Both the position numbers and the translations under genes were made by a program. A model generated the notes under the pieces. That model was not told the DNA's origin, searched no databases, and saw only the letters and a list, made by a program, of their open reading frames with translations. This document shows, one piece after another, positions 27,691 through 36,348 of a stretch of DNA of 64,000 nucleotides (its first letter is position 1; the number at the start of each line of letters is the position of its first letter). Origin of the DNA: Streptomyces alboniger (GTDB taxonomy: Bacteria; Actinomycetota; Actinomycetes; Streptomycetales; Streptomycetaceae); the NCBI RefSeq assembly GCF_008704395.1, contig NZ_CP023695.1, positions 4,588,001-4,652,000 on the forward strand, given 5' to 3'.

Positions 27691-28350
27691 TCATGAGTTC
27701 AGGTAGGTGAGGACCGCCAGCACGCGGCGGTGATCTCCGTCACTCGGGGACAGCCCGAGCTTCAGGAAGATGTTGCTCACGTGCTTCTCGACGGCGCCGT
27801 CGCTCACCACGAGCTGCCGGGCGACCGCCGAGTTCGTCCGGCCCTCGGCCATCAGACCGAGTACCTCGCGCTCGCGCGGGGTAAGCCCCGCGAGGACGTC
27901 CTGCTTGCGGCTGCGGCCGAGCAGCTGCGCCACGACCTCCGGGTCGAGCGCCGTACCCCCCTCGGCCACCCGCACCACCGCGTCCACGAACTCGCGGACC
28001 TCGGCCACCCGGTCCTTGAGCAGATAGCCCACGCCCCGGCTCGACCCGGCGAGCAGCTCGGTGGCGTACTGCTCCTCGACGTACTGCGAGAGGACCAGCA
28101 CCCCGAGCCCCGGATGCTGGTGGCGCAGGTACACCGCGGCCCGCACCCCCTCGTCGGTGTGGGTCGGCGGCATCCGCACATCGGCGACGACCACGTCCGG
28201 CAGGGCGTCCTGCGCCGCGAGGTCCGTGATCGTCTTGATCAGCGCCTCGGCGTCGCCCACCCCGGCGACCACGTCGTGTCCGCGGTCGGTCAGCAACCGG
28301 GTCAGGCCCTCCCTGAGCAGCACTGAATCCTCGGCGATGACCACCCGCAC
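27691..28350 (-). CDS. LuxR/NarL-family response regulator
   Basis: A 219-residue two-component regulator. The receiver domain has the acidic pocket AED at the start, the phospho-acceptor Asp57 in [12 protein letters not shown], and the conserved Lys in YLLKDRVAE. The C-terminal LuxR helix-turn-helix is [22 protein letters not shown] ... [18 protein letters not shown]. Start set at the GTG 28350 because GGAGG lies 5 bases upstream; an upstream GTG at 28362 and an open frame to 28431 are less likely. Two histidine kinases follow upstream on the same strand, so it is probably their shared partner. Confidence 0.93.
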   Translation of the reverse strand: MRVVIAEDSVLLREGLTRLLTDRGHDVVAGVGDAEALIKTITDLAAQDALPDVVVADVRMPPTHTDEGVRAAVYLRHQHPGLGVLVLSQYVEEQYATELLAGSSRGVGYLLKDRVAEVREFVDAVVRVAEGGTALDPEVVAQLLGRSRKQDVLAGLTPREREVLGLMAEGRTNSAVARQLVVSDGAVEKHVSNIFLKLGLSPSDGDHRRVLAVLTYLNS

Positions 28351-28567
28351 TTTGTCCTCCACTGTTTTCGGCCCCCCGGGCGCGCTTGTCCGACCGGCCC
28401 CGGCCCGACGTCCATCGCGTCGCCCGGACATCCGGCACCTCAGTATCGCGCGATCCGGGGCCGCCCACCGGCGCTGTCGTCAGACTGGTACCTCCCGCAC
28501 GCGCCGCGCCGCCCCCGGTCCCGCGTACGGACCGGGGGCGGCGCGCCGCGTGCGGGCGCGGGCCGAC

Positions 28568-29926
28568 TCAGGCCTTGCGCCAGGGGAGTTCGGCTGTGAT
28601 CGCCGTCGGGCCGCCGCTCGGCGAGTCGACCACGAGGATCCCGTCGACCGCGTCGAGGCGCTCGGCCAGGCCCGCGAGCCCGGAGCCCGCCGACGCGTCG
28701 GCACCCCCGGAGCCGTCGTCCGTGACCTGGAGCATCAGCCGGTTCTCGGCCCGCCACACGTCGACCGAACCCCGCGTCGCCCGGCTGTGCTTGCTGATGT
28801 TCTGGAGCAGCTCGGAGACCGTGAAGTACGCGATGCCCTCGATGGCCGCCGCCGGCCGGCTCACCAGGTCCACCTCGACCTGGACCGGCACGGTGCAGCG
28901 TGCGGCCAGCGCGGAGAGCGCCGCGTCCAGGCCGCGGTCGGTGAGGACGGCCGGGTGGATGCCGCGGGCCAGGTCGCGCAGCTCCTGGAGGGCGACCTTC
29001 ACCTCGCCGTGCGCCTCGTCCACCATGCGGGCCGCGGCCTCGGGGTCCTCGGTCAGCTTCTCCTTGGCGAGACCCAGATCCATGGCGAGGGCGACCAGGC
29101 GGGCCTGCGCGCCGTCGTGCAGATCGCGCTCGATGCGGCGCAGGTCGGCGGCGGCGGTGTCCACGACCACGCCCCGGTCCGACTCCAGCTCGACGACGCG
29201 GGTCGCGAGCCGCGAGGGGCCGAGCAGACTGACCACCAGCAGGCGGTCCACGGTCGTCAGGGCCCGCAGGATCCACGGCGTGGCCAGCGTGATCAGCAGG
29301 CCGGTGCCCGCCGTGAGGCCGATCTCGAAGGGGTTGTCGAGATAGACGCGGTGGCCGTCGTCGCCGCCGTAGAGCTGGATGCCGTCCTGCCCCGCGTACA
29401 TCGGGAAGAGCCAGAACCAGAGCGGGTACGTGACCATCAGCCAGCCGTACGACCAGAAGATCACCGCCACGGTGAACGAGAACAGCGACCACGGCAGCAG
29501 CACCACGGAGTAGAGCAGGTGCCGCCAGGACGCGCCGCTCTTGAGGACGGCGCCGATGACCGCCATCGGGCCGCGGCTCTTGGGACGCAGCGGCTCCGGG
29601 GCGGCGACGTCCAGGTCGAGCAGGCCACGGGCCCGCGTGCGCTCCAGGGCGCCGATGCCGCGGCAGCCGGCCAGGGCGCCGGCCAGTACCGGGATGCCTA
29701 CGAAGGTGACGAGCAGGCCCACGCCGAGCGAGAGCATCGTGACCGCGAAGGCGAAGGACGTGAGGCCGATCGGCAGGCTCAGCAGGAGGTAGCCGAACTC
29801 CTTCCAGGCGCGTGCCTCGAACGGGGCGCGCAGTCCCGCGGGAAGGCGCCGCCACCCCTTGACGTCGGTCCCCCGGAATTCCGGCCGGTCCATGTGTATG
29901 TGCCCCTGTCCGTACTCCGCGGCCAT
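28568..29926 (-). CDS. Two-component sensor histidine kinase (copy 1)
   Basis: A 452-residue NarL-type kinase. An N-terminal Streptomyces 'sensor' domain with several membrane segments (FGYLLLSLPIGLTSFAFAVT, HLLYSVVLLPWSLFSFTVAVIFW) precedes a HisKA_3 dimerisation domain. The phospho-acceptor His lies in IERDLHDGAQARL. A HATPase domain follows with the N-box ELLQNISKHSRAT and a DDGSGGADASAGSGLAGLAER ATP lid. It is a close duplicate of the next kinase gene. With the LuxR-type regulator it probably senses a membrane signal. Confidence 0.94.
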   Translation of the reverse strand: MAAEYGQGHIHMDRPEFRGTDVKGWRRLPAGLRAPFEARAWKEFGYLLLSLPIGLTSFAFAVTMLSLGVGLLVTFVGIPVLAGALAGCRGIGALERTRARGLLDLDVAAPEPLRPKSRGPMAVIGAVLKSGASWRHLLYSVVLLPWSLFSFTVAVIFWSYGWLMVTYPLWFWLFPMYAGQDGIQLYGGDDGHRVYLDNPFEIGLTAGTGLLITLATPWILRALTTVDRLLVVSLLGPSRLATRVVELESDRGVVVDTAAADLRRIERDLHDGAQARLVALAMDLGLAKEKLTEDPEAAARMVDEAHGEVKVALQELRDLARGIHPAVLTDRGLDAALSALAARCTVPVQVEVDLVSRPAAAIEGIAYFTVSELLQNISKHSRATRGSVDVWRAENRLMLQVTDDGSGGADASAGSGLAGLAERLDAVDGILVVDSPSGGPTAITAELPWRKA

Positions 29927-30068
29927 CGCTGCTATCCGTTTCTGCTGAGCTGTCTGCGTCTGCGTCTGCTTCTGCTGAGCTGCCTGTGTCCGTGCCTCCA
30001 GCCTCGCCTCCGCCGGGCGCCCGGGCCATGGAGCGCGTCGGCGTCCTGAGGCGGGGGTTTTCCCTACC

Positions 30069-31355
30069 TCACGCCCGGCGAGCGCCGGAAGCGTGGTCCC
30101 CCGCGCGGTCGCGCCACGGCAGCTCCGCCGTGATCGTCGTCGGGCCGCCCTGCGGGGAGTCGATCACGAAGAGGCCGTCGACCGCGCCGAGCCGGTCCGC
30201 GAGGCCCGCCATGCCCGTGCCGCCGTCCAGCCGGGCCCCGCCCCGGCCGTCGTCCCACACCTGGATGAGGAGCCGGTCCTTCGCGCGCCACACCTCCACG
30301 CTCGCGCTCCTCGCCCCGCTGTGCTTGCTGATGTTCTGAAGCAGCTCGGAGACCGTGAAGTACGCGATGCCCTCGATGGCGGCCGCCGGGCGCGCCGGCA
30401 GATCGGCGCTCACCTTCACCGGCACCGTGCACCGGGAGGCGACGGAGGACAGCGCCGCGTTCAGCCCCCGGTCGGTGAGGACGGCCGGATGGATGCCGCG
30501 GGCCAGGTCGCGCAGCTCCTGGAGGGCCAGCTTCACCTCGCCGTGCGCCTCGTCGACCATCGTCGCCGCGGCGTCGGGGTCCTCCAGGAGCTTCTCCTTG
30601 GCGAGGCCGAGCCCCATCGCGAGGGCGACGAGACGGGCCTGCGCGCCGTCGTGCAGATCGCGCTCGATGCGGCGCAGATCCGCGGCGGCCGTGTCCACGA
30701 CCACCCCCCGGTCGGACTCCAGTTCGGCGATACGCCGCTCCAACTCGTCGGAGGGGCAGAGCAGTCCGCGCACCATCGCCCGGTCGGCGTTGGTAAGCCC
30801 CCGCACGACGAAAGGCAGCACGGGCCAGAGCACGAACAGTCCGACGAGCGTGACCGCGAAGGTCAGCACCCCCCAGGGCAACCGGATGAACGCGTACAGC
30901 ATCGCGCGCCACCCCACCGGGTCCTTCAGGCTCGACCAGAGCCACCCGAAGAAGCCGCTCCCGCCGAACACCGCCATCGGGCTCGGCTCCTCGACCCGCA
31001 CCCCGAGCAGCTTCCTGGCCCGCGCCCGCTCGACCTTGCCCAGCCAGCGCGCGCCGACCAGTCCCACCGCGAGCAGCGGCAGACCGACGACCGTCACCGT
31101 CAGACCCGCGCCCAGCGACAGCGTGAACACCGCGTAGACGAAGCCGGCGATGCCCATCGGCAGGTTCCCCAGGAGTTGCGCGATCTCCCTCCAGGTGTGC
31201 CCCCCGTACGCGAGCCGCGCGGGCGGCGGCCGATCGTCGTCAAGGGATCCGGCCGACGGTCGGACATCATCCAAGGGTCCGGTCGGCGGCGGGACATCTT
31301 CCAAGGGTCCGGTCGGCGGCCGGTCGTCGGGCAGGGGCGTGGTGCGTGCGGTCAT
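30069..31355 (-). CDS. Two-component sensor histidine kinase (copy 2)
   Basis: A 428-residue paralogue of the neighbouring kinase with the same order: disordered N-terminus, membrane sensor domain (REIAQLLGNLPMGIAGFVYA, LTVTVVGLPLLAVGLVGA), HisKA_3 with His in IERDLHDGAQARL, and HATPase (ELLQNISKHSGAR, DDGRGGARLDGGTGMAGLADR). The core from VVVDTAAADLRRIERDLHDG through GIAYFTVSELLQNISKHS is nearly the same as in copy 1. The first 45 residues are a degenerate repeat of PPTGPLDDV-type units. It lies divergent from nuoA. Confidence 0.93.
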   Translation of the reverse strand: MTARTTPLPDDRPPTGPLEDVPPPTGPLDDVRPSAGSLDDDRPPPARLAYGGHTWREIAQLLGNLPMGIAGFVYAVFTLSLGAGLTVTVVGLPLLAVGLVGARWLGKVERARARKLLGVRVEEPSPMAVFGGSGFFGWLWSSLKDPVGWRAMLYAFIRLPWGVLTFAVTLVGLFVLWPVLPFVVRGLTNADRAMVRGLLCPSDELERRIAELESDRGVVVDTAAADLRRIERDLHDGAQARLVALAMGLGLAKEKLLEDPDAAATMVDEAHGEVKLALQELRDLARGIHPAVLTDRGLNAALSSVASRCTVPVKVSADLPARPAAAIEGIAYFTVSELLQNISKHSGARSASVEVWRAKDRLLIQVWDDGRGGARLDGGTGMAGLADRLGAVDGLFVIDSPQGGPTTITAELPWRDRAGDHASGARRA

Positions 31356-31542
31356 ACGCGCCAGAGTGCCCGGCGCGCCGCCGTAACGCCATGAGGGCCC
31401 CCGCCCGGGCGTCCGGGGGATAACCCCACCCCGCCCGCACCGATGCGTGACGCTCTGCTTACTGAACCTTTAGCAGGCCCTAGACTCCCGTGCGTACAGA
31501 TCGTCGAACAGGATCAGGATCAGGACCAAGGGCGGTCAGGGA

Positions 31543-31576
31543 GTGAGGGGCTGACGTGTGTGAGGGGCTGACGTGC
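31543..31576 (+). repeat. Tandem 17-bp duplication of ribosome site and start codon
   Basis: GTGAGGGGCTGACGTG plus one base occurs at 31543-31559 and again at 31560-31576. Each copy has a GAGGGG ribosome site and a GTG about 6 bases later. Only the second copy is in frame with nuoA (GTG 31573); the first is 17 bases upstream and out of frame. Confidence 0.8.
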
Positions 31577-31962
31577 ACGTGACGAACGTCGCGGCGAGCT
31601 ACTACCAGTCGTACTCCGTCGTCGGACTGCTCGCCCTCGTGGGCGTGCTGTTCGTCGCCGTCGCCTTCGGGGCGGGCAGGCTGTTGCGCCCGGTGGTGCC
31701 GACCCCCGAGAAACTCCTGACGTACGAGTGCGGCGTCGACCCCGTCGGCGAGGGCTGGGCCCACACCCAGGTCCGGTACTACGTCTACGCCTTCCTCTAC
31801 GTGATCTTCGCCGTCGACTCGATCTTCCTCTTCCCCTGGGCGACGGTCTTCGCCGCGCCCGGCTACGGCGCGACGACACTCGTGGAGATGTTCATCTTCC
31901 TCGGCTTCCTCGCCGTGGGCCTGCTGTACGCATACAAGAAGGGCGTCCTTACATGGACGTGA
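31573..31962 (+). CDS. nuoA: Complex I-like subunit A (second cluster)
   Basis: Small membrane subunit of the quinone-module junction, 129 residues with three hydrophobic helices. Family landmarks are [39 protein letters not shown] and the C-terminal [24 protein letters not shown]. The GTG start lies in the second copy of a duplicated ribosome-site block; a GTG two codons later is an alternative. It is the first gene of a ten-gene operon and overlaps nuoB by 10 bases. Confidence 0.95.
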   Translation: MHVTNVAASYYQSYSVVGLLALVGVLFVAVAFGAGRLLRPVVPTPEKLLTYECGVDPVGEGWAHTQVRYYVYAFLYVIFAVDSIFLFPWATVFAAPGYGATTLVEMFIFLGFLAVGLLYAYKKGVLTWT

Positions 31963-32561
31963 GTGCCGTGACCCCCGCTCCCGTGGACCTCCCGGAGCCG
32001 AAGCGGCTTGGCGTGCTCTCCCGCCTGGCCCCCGAGCCGATGAAGGTGGTCCTCAACTGGGGCCGCCGCTACTCCCTCTGGGTCTTCAACTTCGGCCTCG
32101 CCTGCTGCGCCATCGAGTTCATCGCCGCCTCCATGGCGCGCCACGACTTCATCCGGCTCGGCGTCATCCCGTTCGCACCGGGCCCGCGCCAGGCCGACCT
32201 GATGGTCGTCTCCGGCACGGTCACGGACAAGATGGCCCCCGCCGTGAAGCGCCTGTACGAGCAGATGCCCGAACCGAAGTACGTCATCTCCTTCGGCGCC
32301 TGCTCCAACTGCGGCGGCCCCTACTGGGACTCGTACTCCGTCACCAAGGGCGTCGACCAGATCATCCCCGTCGACGTCTACGTCCCCGGCTGCCCGCCCC
32401 GGCCCGAGGCACTGCTCCAGGGCATCCTCAAACTCCAGGAGAAGATCGCCGCCGAGTCTCTGGGGGAGCGGTACGGGAACGGCACCGGCCCCCGCCCCTC
32501 CCCGGCCGCGCTGCGCAGCGGCCTGGTGAAGGCGCCCGCGCCGGGGGAGGCCCAGGCATGA
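31953..32561 (+). CDS. nuoB: Complex I-like subunit B (second cluster)
   Basis: Peripheral subunit that carries the terminal N2 4Fe-4S cluster, 202 residues. All four ligands are visible: the Cys pair in [14 protein letters not shown], Cys in [11 protein letters not shown], and Cys in [14 protein letters not shown]. The start ATG ([10 protein letters not shown]) is inside the end of nuoA; an open frame upstream is a shadow. The C-terminal 45 residues are extended and Pro/Arg/Gly-rich. In complex I this subunit forms the quinone pocket together with NuoD, which this cluster lacks. Confidence 0.96.
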   Translation: MDVSAVTPAPVDLPEPKRLGVLSRLAPEPMKVVLNWGRRYSLWVFNFGLACCAIEFIAASMARHDFIRLGVIPFAPGPRQADLMVVSGTVTDKMAPAVKRLYEQMPEPKYVISFGACSNCGGPYWDSYSVTKGVDQIIPVDVYVPGCPPRPEALLQGILKLQEKIAAESLGERYGNGTGPRPSPAALRSGLVKAPAPGEAQA

Positions 32562-33811
32562 CCGGCTGGCTGCCGAGCCCCGTCGAGGAGCTGTTCGGCG
32601 CGGAGGCCACGGCCGACGAGTCGTACGACGTACTGACCGTCGACGTCCCGCCCGCCGCGTGGACCACCGCCCTTGAGACCGCGCGCACCACGCTGGCCTG
32701 CACCTACTTCGACTGGCTGAGCGCGGTCGACGAGCCGGGGACGGGCTTCAAGATCTGCGCCCACGTGGTGGCTCTCGCTCCCGTACGCCGCCTCCTCCTG
32801 CGCACGACGGTCGCGCACGAGGCACCGGCACTCGCCTCCGCGGTCGACGTCTACGCGGGCGCTGCCTGGCACGAGCGCGAGACACACGAGATGTTCGGCG
32901 TGGTGTTCGAGGGCCACCCCGGGCTGACCCCGCTCCTCCTCCCCGAGACCTTCGAAGGCCACCCGCTGCGCAAGGACTTCGTCCTCGCGGCCCGCGTCGC
33001 GAAGGCCTGGCCGGGCGCCAAGGAGCCGGGCGAGTCCGAACACGGCGGCCCCAAGCGCCGCCAGATGCTGCCCCCCGGCGTCCCCGACCCCAACGAGTGG
33101 GGCCCCTTCAAGGGCCAGCTCCCGGCAGCCCCGGCCCGCCCGGCCCGGGGCGCGGGAGCGGCTGGCCGCGCGGCGGGTGCGGCCGGTGCGGCGGGTGCGG
33201 CGGGTGCGGCTGGTCGTGCGGCGGCCGGTGACCGTCCGGCGCGGCGGACTCGCTCCGTGAGCGAGGGTTCGGCCAGCCAGGCGGCGACCCCGCCAGCGGC
33301 CGGCGCTTCCGGTACCGGGGGCACCCCGCCCGTGGACCAGACGGCCGCTGAGCCCGCCGAAGCCCAGCAACCGGCAGCCCCGAGCCGCCCCCCGAGGCGC
33401 TCCCGCAGCGTCAGCCAGGGTTCGGCGTCCCAGCGGGCGGGAGCTTCGCCTTCTTCGGAGCCGGGGGCCTCGCCCACGGACGCGGCGTCAGCGACACCGC
33501 CAGTGCCGGAACCGGCTCCCGCGACCGAGGCGAGCCCCGCTTCCGAGGCGACTGCGAGCCCGGCGACCGAGGCGTCCCCGGCCACCGAGGCGAGGCCCGC
33601 GCCCGCCCCCGCGCCCGCCGCGGAGCCCGAGCCCAAGCGGCGCCCAGCCCCGCGTAGCTCCGACGCCCCGTGGCACCACGCCCGCCCGACCTTCGACGAC
33701 GCCGACCCCGCAGGGCCCGAGCAGCCCACCCCCGCCGAGGCCACCGAGGCCACGGAACCCGACCCCGACAAGAACCCGGAGAACGGCGAACGCCCAGGAG
33801 GCACCGAGTGA
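32558..33811 (+). CDS. nuoC: Complex I-like subunit C with long low-complexity C-terminal tail
   Basis: 417 residues, about twice the usual length. The first 180 residues are a NuoC (30-kDa subunit) domain: [40 protein letters not shown] and [19 protein letters not shown]. The remaining 230 residues are Ala/Pro/Glu-rich, with Gly-Ala repeats, the twice-used block SVS(E/Q)GSASQ, a run of (A/S)TEASPA units and a very acidic end. In E. coli NuoC is fused to NuoD; here no NuoD sequence follows. It overlaps nuoB by 4 bases and nuoH by 4 bases. Confidence 0.93.
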   Translation: MTGWLPSPVEELFGAEATADESYDVLTVDVPPAAWTTALETARTTLACTYFDWLSAVDEPGTGFKICAHVVALAPVRRLLLRTTVAHEAPALASAVDVYAGAAWHERETHEMFGVVFEGHPGLTPLLLPETFEGHPLRKDFVLAARVAKAWPGAKEPGESEHGGPKRRQMLPPGVPDPNEWGPFKGQLPAAPARPARGAGAAGRAAGAAGAAGAAGAAGRAAAGDRPARRTRSVSEGSASQAATPPAAGASGTGGTPPVDQTAAEPAEAQQPAAPSRPPRRSRSVSQGSASQRAGASPSSEPGASPTDAASATPPVPEPAPATEASPASEATASPATEASPATEARPAPAPAPAAEPEPKRRPAPRSSDAPWHHARPTFDDADPAGPEQPTPAEATEATEPDPDKNPENGERPGGTE

Positions 33812-34776
33812 ACGACGCCCTCGACGTCGCCCTGCGCCTCCTCATCGTCTTCGCGGCGTTCCTGGTCCTGCCCCTCGTCATCGGCCAGACCGAGCACAAG
33901 GTGATGGCCCACATGCAGGGCCGCCTCGGCCCCATGTACGCGGGCGGCTTCCACGGCTGGGCCCAACTCGTCGCCGACGGCGTCAAGTTCGCCCAGAAGG
34001 AAGACATCGTCCCGGCCGAGGCCGACCGCCGCGTCTTCCAGCTCGCCCCCGCGATCGCCCTCCTGCCCTACCTCCTCGTCCTGGTCGCCATCCCGATCGG
34101 CCCCGGCGAGGGCGCGGTCGGCGAAGTCGTCGACGCCGGCATCTTCTTCGTCCTCGCGGTCATGGGCATCGGCGTACTCGGCTCGCTCATGGCGGGCTGG
34201 GCCAGCGCCAACAAGTTCTCCCTCCTCGGCGGCCTGCGCACCGCCGCCCAGCTCCTCGCCTACGAACTCCCGATGCTGCTCGCCGCCGCCTCGGTCGCGA
34301 TGGCGGCCGGCACGGTCTCCCTGCCCGGCATCGTCGACGCGTTCGAGTGGTGGTGGCTGCCTTGGCAGATCACCGGCGCCCTCGTCTTCTTCGTCGCGGG
34401 CCTCGCCGAACTCCAGCGCCCGCCCTTCGACATGCCGGTCGCCGACTCCGAGATCATCTTCGGCGCCTACACCGAGTACACGGGCCTGCGCTTCGCCCTC
34501 TTCCTCCTCGCCGAGTACGCCGGAATCGTCGTCCTGTGCGGCCTGACCACCGTCCTCTTCCTGGGCGGCTGGCACGGCCCCTGGGGCGCCGACGGCCTGG
34601 GCTGGGTCTGGACCCTGCTCAAGACGGCCGTCCTCGCCTTCGTCGTCATCTGGCTCCGCGTCTCCTACCCCCGTCTCCGCGAGGACCAGCTCCAGAAACT
34701 TGCCTGGACCACCCTCGTCCCCCTCGCTCTCGCGCAGATCGCGCTCACCGGAATCGTGAAGGTGGCGATCTCCTAA
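33808..34776 (+). CDS. nuoH: Complex I-like subunit H (second cluster)
   Basis: Membrane subunit that joins the peripheral and membrane arms and lines the quinone tunnel, 322 residues with eight hydrophobic helices. Landmarks are [54 protein letters not shown] and [20 protein letters not shown], which runs into GAYTEYTG with its conserved acidic residues. The GTG start at 33808 has AGGAGG upstream; the open frame further upstream is a shadow of nuoC. It directly follows nuoC where nuoD-G would normally lie. Confidence 0.96.
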   Translation: MNDALDVALRLLIVFAAFLVLPLVIGQTEHKVMAHMQGRLGPMYAGGFHGWAQLVADGVKFAQKEDIVPAEADRRVFQLAPAIALLPYLLVLVAIPIGPGEGAVGEVVDAGIFFVLAVMGIGVLGSLMAGWASANKFSLLGGLRTAAQLLAYELPMLLAAASVAMAAGTVSLPGIVDAFEWWWLPWQITGALVFFVAGLAELQRPPFDMPVADSEIIFGAYTEYTGLRFALFLLAEYAGIVVLCGLTTVLFLGGWHGPWGADGLGWVWTLLKTAVLAFVVIWLRVSYPRLREDQLQKLAWTTLVPLALAQIALTGIVKVAIS

Positions 34777-34778
34777 CC

Positions 34779-35339
34779 ATGTCTCCCGTCCCCGGATCCG
34801 GCCTCGCCAAGGGCCTCGCCGTCACCCTCCGCACGATGACGAAGAAGACCGTCACCGAGCAGTACCCGGAGCACCAGCCCGAACTGCCGCCCCGCACCCG
34901 GGGCGTCATCGGCCTGTTCGAGGAGAACTGCACGGTCTGCATGCTGTGCGCCCGCGAGTGCCCCGACTGGTGCATCTACATCGACTCCCACAAGGAGACG
35001 GTCCCGCCCGCCGCCCCCGGCGGCCGCGAGCGCAGCCGCAACGTCCTCGACCGCTTCGCCATCGACTTCTCCCTCTGCATGTACTGCGGCATCTGCATCG
35101 AGGTCTGCCCCTTCGACGCCCTCTTCTGGTCCCCCGAGTTCGAGTACGCCGAGACCGACATCCACGAACTCACCCACGAGCGCGACAAACTCCGCGAGTG
35201 GATGTGGACGGTCCCGGCTCCGCCCGCCCTCGACCCCGGCGCCGAGGAGCCGAAGGAGCTCGCCGCGGCCCGCAAGGCCGCGGAGAAACAGGCCGCCGCC
35301 GAGGCCACCCCGCCCGGGACGAAGGAAGGGGAGTCGTGA
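34779..35339 (+). CDS. nuoI: Complex I-like subunit I, 2x[4Fe-4S] ferredoxin protein
   Basis: Iron-sulfur subunit carrying clusters N6a and N6b, 186 residues. The two CxxCxxCxxxCP motifs are [16 protein letters not shown] and [16 protein letters not shown]. An N-terminal amphipathic helix ([19 protein letters not shown]) likely docks it to the membrane. The C-terminal 35 residues are an Ala/Glu/Lys-rich extension. With NuoE, F and G absent from the operon, this would be the point where electrons enter from an external donor such as ferredoxin. Confidence 0.96.
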   Translation: MSPVPGSGLAKGLAVTLRTMTKKTVTEQYPEHQPELPPRTRGVIGLFEENCTVCMLCARECPDWCIYIDSHKETVPPAAPGGRERSRNVLDRFAIDFSLCMYCGICIEVCPFDALFWSPEFEYAETDIHELTHERDKLREWMWTVPAPPALDPGAEEPKELAAARKAAEKQAAAEATPPGTKEGES

Positions 35340-35932
35340 CCCTCGCAGCAGCCACCGCGGCATCCGCGGCCAAGACCGCCGAGACCCACGGATTCCTCTC
35401 CCCGACCGGCGTCGAGATCGCCTTTCTCCTCGTCGGCCTCGTCACCCTCGGCGCGGCGGTCATCACCGTCACGACACGCCAACTGGTGCACGCCGCCCTG
35501 TGGCTGGTCGTGGCACTCGGCGGCCTCGCCGTCGAGTACCTCCTGCTCACCGCGGAGTTCATCGCCTGGGTGCAGGTCCTCATCTACGTCGGTTCCGTCG
35601 TGGTCCTCCTCCTCTTCGGTCTGATGCTCACCAGGGCACCCATCGGCCGGTCCCCGGACGCCGATTCGGGCAACCGCCCAGTGGCGCTCGCGGTGGCCGC
35701 CGCCGCTGCCGCCGCCCTGGTCTGGGTCGTCGTGGACGCCTTCCGCACCACGGTGATCGACCTGGACGGCGCCGCCCAGGGCTCCACCGACGTGACCGGC
35801 TCGATCCTCTTCCGGCACTGGGTGCTCCCCTTCGAGGCGCTGTCGGTCCTCCTCCTCGCCGCCCTCGTCGGCGCGATCGTCCTGTCCCGCAAGACGGCCA
35901 AGGGCACACCCGCCCCGGAGGGAGACCGCTGA
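35336..35932 (+). CDS. nuoJ: Complex I-like subunit J (second cluster)
   Basis: Membrane subunit of 198 residues with five hydrophobic helices. Family pattern: [41 protein letters not shown] and [24 protein letters not shown], the helix that bears the pi-bulge in complex I. The GTG start overlaps the nuoI stop by 4 bases, and the stop codon shares a base with the nuoK ATG. Confidence 0.95.
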   Translation: MTLAAATAASAAKTAETHGFLSPTGVEIAFLLVGLVTLGAAVITVTTRQLVHAALWLVVALGGLAVEYLLLTAEFIAWVQVLIYVGSVVVLLLFGLMLTRAPIGRSPDADSGNRPVALAVAAAAAAALVWVVVDAFRTTVIDLDGAAQGSTDVTGSILFRHWVLPFEALSVLLLAALVGAIVLSRKTAKGTPAPEGDR

Positions 35933-36348
35933 TGCACCTCCACCTCGCCTATCCCGCCGTCCTCGCCGTCCTCCTCTTCTGCGTGGGCCTCTACGGCGTA
36001 CTCGCCCGGCGCAACGCGATCCTGGTCCTGATGTCCGTCGAGCTGATGCTCAACGCCGTCAACCTCAACCTCGTCGCCTTCGACGTCTGGCTCCGCGACT
36101 CCCTCCACGCCGGCCAGGCCCTGACCCTCTTCGTCATCGCCATCGCCGCCGCCGAGATCGGTATCGGCCTCGCGATCGTCCTCGCCGTCTACCGCAACCG
36201 CGGCACCTCCGCCGTCGACGACCTCCGCGACACCGCCGAGCCCTCCGCGCCGGACGACTCCCAGGACGCACGGGAGTCCCAGGAGCCGGACGAGTCCCAG
36301 GAACCGCAGCAGTCACCGCAGTCGCAGAAGGCCGAGGCCACCGCGTGA
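35932..36348 (+). CDS. nuoK: Complex I-like subunit K with acidic tail
   Basis: Small antiporter-like subunit. The first 100 residues are the typical three-helix NuoK with both conserved membrane glutamates ([19 protein letters not shown] and [20 protein letters not shown]). A further 38 residues, absent from ordinary NuoK, form an acidic Ser/Gln/Glu tail with repeated SQ(D/E) units ([20 protein letters not shown]). It overlaps nuoL by 4 bases. Confidence 0.95.
   Translation: MHLHLAYPAVLAVLLFCVGLYGVLARRNAILVLMSVELMLNAVNLNLVAFDVWLRDSLHAGQALTLFVIAIAAAEIGIGLAIVLAVYRNRGTSAVDDLRDTAEPSAPDDSQDARESQEPDESQEPQQSPQSQKAEATA

Noticed and set aside
31458..31486. TTACTG - 16 bases - TAGACT as nuoA promoter
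   Set aside because: The -10-like box fits, but the -35-like box matches poorly; too weak to list.
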